Assembly (NCBI RefSeq): GCF_000444135.1
Contig: NZ_ATDK01000567.1
Coordinates: 1 to 45,049 of the forward strand
DNA: 45,049 nt
Reading direction: 5' to 3'
Source: Pseudomonas avellanae BPIC 631
GTDB lineage: Bacteria; Pseudomonadota; Gammaproteobacteria; Pseudomonadales; Pseudomonadaceae
Positions 42,688 through 45,049 of the stretch are shown one piece after another (position 1 is the stretch's first letter; each line of letters begins with the position of its first letter). The notes below the pieces were generated by a model. That model was not told where the DNA came from. It ran no database searches and worked only from the letters and a program-made list of their open reading frames with translations. Position numbers and translations under genes: made by a program.

Positions 42688-44049
42688 ATGAAGAAGTCCA
42701 CCCTGGCCTTGGCCGTAACCGTCGCGGCATTGGCTCAGCAGGCCGGTGCAGCTGGTTTCCTTGAAGACAGCAAAGCGTCCGTCAGTTCTCGTACCCTGTA
42801 TTTTGACAACGATTACCGCGAAGGCACTACCCACAACAGCCGTGAGACGGCCACTGGCCTGAAATTCGACTACCTGTCGGGCTTCACTCAAGGCACTGTC
42901 GGTTTCGGTCTGGACCTGCAAGGTCTGGTTGGTGTTCACCTTGACGGCGGCCGTGGCGCCCACTCAGGTGCATTGAACGGCGGCGTTCTGCCTACCGACA
43001 GTGACGGTTCTGCTGTTAATGAGTGGAGTCGTCTGGGCGCCAACGGCAAGGTACGCTTCTCGAAGACCGAGCTGAAAGTCGGTAACGCCTTGGCTCCTAA
43101 CCTGCCAATTCTGGTCAGCAACGACGGTCGTCTTCTTCCTCAGGCTTTCCAGGGCGGCATCCTGACCTCCAAGGATCTGGACACCGTAACTTTCACTGCT
43201 GGTCAACTGAACAAGTCGATCGGCCGTGCGTCGAGCAACTGGACCGATCTGTCCGTTGCTGGCGCTTCGCAGACCAGCGACCAATTCCGCTTCGCCGGTG
43301 CTGACTGGAAAGTCACCAAAGACCTGACGTTGCAGTACTACTACGCCAACCTGGAAGACTTCTACAAGCAACACTTCCTGGGTCTGGTTCACGTCTACCC
43401 GATCAGCGACAACCAGTCCTTCAAGACTGACCTGCGTTATTTCAACAGCAGCTCTGACGGCAAAAACAGCGACGCGGCGACTGGCTACCGTTTCAACAAC
43501 AACGGTTATGCCAAGAACACCGGCGAAGTGGATAACTCCACCTGGTCTGCCATGTTCACCTATTCGTTGGGTGGTCATGCGTTGATGGTTGGTCATCAAC
43601 AAGTGGGCGACAACGGCGGTATGGTTTTCCTGGGCCAGGGTAGCGTCACCAAAGACGGCACCACACGTTCGAGCCTTGAAGGCAACGGCGGTTCGAGCTT
43701 CTACCTGTTCACTGACTCGATGATCAACGGCTTCAACCGCGCGGGTGAGAACACCACCTTCGGTCAGTACTCGTATGACTTCGCCAAGGTCGGTGTTCCA
43801 GGCCTGAAAGCAGCAATTGCTTACCTGAATGCTGATGACATCCGCGGCAATACTGCGGCTACTCGCAATAACAGTTATTCCGAGTGGGAAACCGACATGC
43901 GCGTTGACTACGTGATTCAGAGCGGTCCGATGAAAGGCTTCGGTACTACCCTGCGTCACGGTACCTACCGTGCCGATGGCGACCTGAACAACTCGACCAA
44001 CACCGATCAAACCCGCCTGATCTTCAACTACACCTACAACTTCATGTAA
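42688..44049 (+). CDS. OprD-family outer membrane porin
   Basis: A 453-residue porin with a signal peptide (residues 1-23, ALAQQAGA). OprD-type features are clear: GFLEDSKASVSSRTLYFDNDYREG, SGFTQGTVGFGLDLQGLVGVHLDGGRG, RLGANGKVRFSKTELKVGNALAPNLPILVSNDGRLLPQAFQGG, and the C-terminal closing strand DQTRLIFNYTYNFM ending in Met rather than the usual Phe. These are 18-stranded channels for basic amino acids, aromatic acids or other small carboxylates; the exact substrate is unknown. GAGGAG lies seven bases upstream. Placed between tauABC and lsfA, it may serve sulfonates or related compounds (inference). Confidence 0.93.
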   Translation: MKKSTLALAVTVAALAQQAGAAGFLEDSKASVSSRTLYFDNDYREGTTHNSRETATGLKFDYLSGFTQGTVGFGLDLQGLVGVHLDGGRGAHSGALNGGVLPTDSDGSAVNEWSRLGANGKVRFSKTELKVGNALAPNLPILVSNDGRLLPQAFQGGILTSKDLDTVTFTAGQLNKSIGRASSNWTDLSVAGASQTSDQFRFAGADWKVTKDLTLQYYYANLEDFYKQHFLGLVHVYPISDNQSFKTDLRYFNSSSDGKNSDAATGYRFNNNGYAKNTGEVDNSTWSAMFTYSLGGHALMVGHQQVGDNGGMVFLGQGSVTKDGTTRSSLEGNGGSSFYLFTDSMINGFNRAGENTTFGQYSYDFAKVGVPGLKAAIAYLNADDIRGNTAATRNNSYSEWETDMRVDYVIQSGPMKGFGTTLRHGTYRADGDLNNSTNTDQTRLIFNYTYNFM

Positions 44050-44065
44050 GTGTACTGAAGCGTGA

Positions 44066-44095
44066 AGAAACCCCGCCAAGTGCGGGGTTTCTTTT
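44066..44095 (+). terminator. Terminator of the porin gene
   Basis: AAACCCCGC (44068-44076) and GCGGGGTTT (44082-44090) with a T-rich tail, 18 bases after the stop. Confidence 0.85.
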
Positions 44096-44134
44096 ACCTG
44101 TTTTTTTCATATTCCCTATGGGTATATGCAAGTC

Positions 44135-44144
44135 GTTATTTATT
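44135..44144 (+). promoter_or_regulatory. A+T-rich 10-mer upstream of lsfA shared with tauA
   Basis: GTTATTTATT, identical to the tauA-upstream word and oriented toward its gene in both places. It is followed by CTTTTTAG; the region 44100-44155 is strongly A+T-rich compared with its surroundings. Confidence 0.35.
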
Positions 44145-44218
44145 CTTTTTAGTTTCCTTTCGCAGGGCACACAGTCAGGCTATACCCATGCCTACCGACT
44201 ATGACGAGGAGCAACACC

Positions 44219-44857
44219 ATGACACTGCGACTTGGCGACATCGCCCCTGACTTCGAGCAGGAATCCAGCGAAGGTCGTATCCGTTTCCATGAATGGCTCG
44301 GCAACAGCTGGGGTGTGTTGTTTTCTCATCCGGCAGACTTCACGCCTGTCTGCACCACAGAGCTGGGCTTCACTGCCAAATTGAAAGATGAGTTCGCCAA
44401 GCGCGGCGTCAAGGCCATCGCGCTATCCGTTGACCCGGTTGATTCGCACATCAAGTGGATCGACGACATCAACACCACGCAAAACACCCAGGTCAACTTT
44501 CCGATTCTGGCCGATGCCGACCGCAAGGTTTCCGACCTGTATGACCTGATCCACGCCAATGCCAACGACACACTGACCGTGCGCTCGCTGTTCGTGATCG
44601 ACCCGAACAAGAAAGTGCGCCTGACCATCACCTATCCGGCCAGCACCGGACGCAATTTCCACGAGATTCTGCGGGTCATCGACTCCCTGCAACTGACCGA
44701 CAACTACAAAGTCGCCACGCCTGCCAACTGGGTGGATGGTGATGATGTAGTGATCGTGCCGTCGATCAAGGACGAAGCCGAGATCAAAGAACGCTTTCCC
44801 AAAGGCTACAAGGCCGTCACGCCCTACCTGCGACTGACGCCACAGCCAAACCGCTGA
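44219..44857 (+). CDS. lsfA: 1-Cys peroxiredoxin LsfA
   Basis: A 212-residue peroxiredoxin of the Prx6 type. The peroxidatic Cys45 sits in PADFTPVCTTELG with Pro and Thr of the PxxxT/SxxC motif. It is the only Cys in the protein, so no resolving Cys exists and an external reductant such as ascorbate, thioredoxin or glutathione is needed. Length and the C-terminal dimer arm (TPANWVDGDDVVIVPSIKDEAEIKERFPKGYK) match Prx6/LsfA. LsfA was named in Pseudomonas as a low-sulfur-induced protein, fitting the adjacent tauABC. GAGGAG lies seven bases before the ATG at 44219. Confidence 0.95.
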   Translation: MTLRLGDIAPDFEQESSEGRIRFHEWLGNSWGVLFSHPADFTPVCTTELGFTAKLKDEFAKRGVKAIALSVDPVDSHIKWIDDINTTQNTQVNFPILADADRKVSDLYDLIHANANDTLTVRSLFVIDPNKKVRLTITYPASTGRNFHEILRVIDSLQLTDNYKVATPANWVDGDDVVIVPSIKDEAEIKERFPKGYKAVTPYLRLTPQPNR

Positions 44858-44886
44858 TTTTCGATTTACCAAGCGTGGGGTTACTT

Positions 44887-44912
44887 GGGCCGATTTATCG
44901 GCCCTTTTTTAT
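44887..44912 (+). terminator. Terminator of lsfA
   Basis: GGGCCGAT/ATCGGCCC stem with TT loop, then TTTTTTATT; 30 bases after the stop codon. Confidence 0.9.
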
Positions 44913-44959
44913 TGCACCTGCACACCACCCGTTCACTTCCGCGCAGGGCCAGCAAGACC

Positions 44960-45049
44960 GGACGCAGAGCGTCCAGAACGGCATGCGACACAGAGCGTCG
45001 CACGATAGTCGAGGTCATCGTTCCTCACGCTCCAGCGTGGGAATGCCGT
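44960..45049. repeat. Cluster of palindromic intergenic repeats
   Basis: GGACGCAGAGCGTCC (44960-44974), GCGAC...GTCGC (44985-45001) and CCTCACGCTCCAGCGTGGG (from 45023) follow each other, the last one beginning with ATCGTTCC. They match a multi-copy intergenic element type common in the P. syringae group as I remember it. It may run past the window end. Confidence 0.6.

Overview
The window is a Gram-negative chromosome segment that almost certainly comes from the Pseudomonas syringae group. The basis is the gene order (asmA-like/mutY/yggX; hisB-hisH-DUF2164-hisA-hisF; gpmI/envC/ctpA/yibQ divergent from yibN/grxC/secB), an OprD-family porin, a 1-Cys LsfA peroxiredoxin, high-GC codon use and Pseudomonas-type REP sequences. 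No rRNA, CRISPR array, complete phage or complete insertion sequence is visible.

Layout. 1-4.7 kb is a loose accessory stretch: a GNAT acetyltransferase, a DUF4145-type protein with a zinc ribbon just past the 3' end of tRNA-Thr(TGT), a membrane J-domain protein, a REP element, and a small DUF6124-type gene behind a strikingly structured leader. 4.7-9.1 kb is one minus-strand operon: a polar amino acid ABC transporter (ATPase, binding protein, two permeases) followed by a methyltransferase, with an ArgR-like operator upstream. 9.5-13.5 kb holds a GABA-type permease, an unknown acidic protein, a soluble PAS-PAS-MCP protein resembling BdlA, and a small lipoprotein. 13.6-14.5 kb holds a PIN toxin/Phd antitoxin pair and tRNA-Phe(GAA). 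14.6-18.3 kb is asmA-like/mutY/yggX.

18.8-25.1 kb (plus strand) has an OFA-type major facilitator, an aromatic/aspartate aminotransferase and the histidine genes hisB, hisH, hisA and hisF, with a DUF2164 gene and a palindromic repeat between hisH and hisA. 25.2-31.2 kb is an accessory block between housekeeping genes. It has two paralogous secreted trypsin-fold proteases flanking an orphan periplasmic binding protein, then a 608-residue M60/enhancin-like zinc metallopeptidase with two internal repeats. This is the least ordinary protein-coding part of the window.

31.4-39 kb returns to core genes: envelope maintenance (gpmI, envC, ctpA, yibQ), redox and secretion (yibN-like, grxC, secB), trmL and a small membrane protein. 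39.3-44.9 kb looks like a sulfur-scavenging module: tauABC without tauD beside it, an OprD porin and lsfA. The tauA and lsfA upstream regions share an identical A+T-rich 10-mer at almost the same distance from the start codon. The window ends in palindromic repeats.

The most interesting non-coding signals are a predicted loop-upstream pseudoknot before the DUF6124-type gene, three DnaA-box-like 9-mers at exact 12-bp steps near 4.65 kb, the ArgR-like tandem site near 9.1 kb, and the shared sulfur-gene motif.
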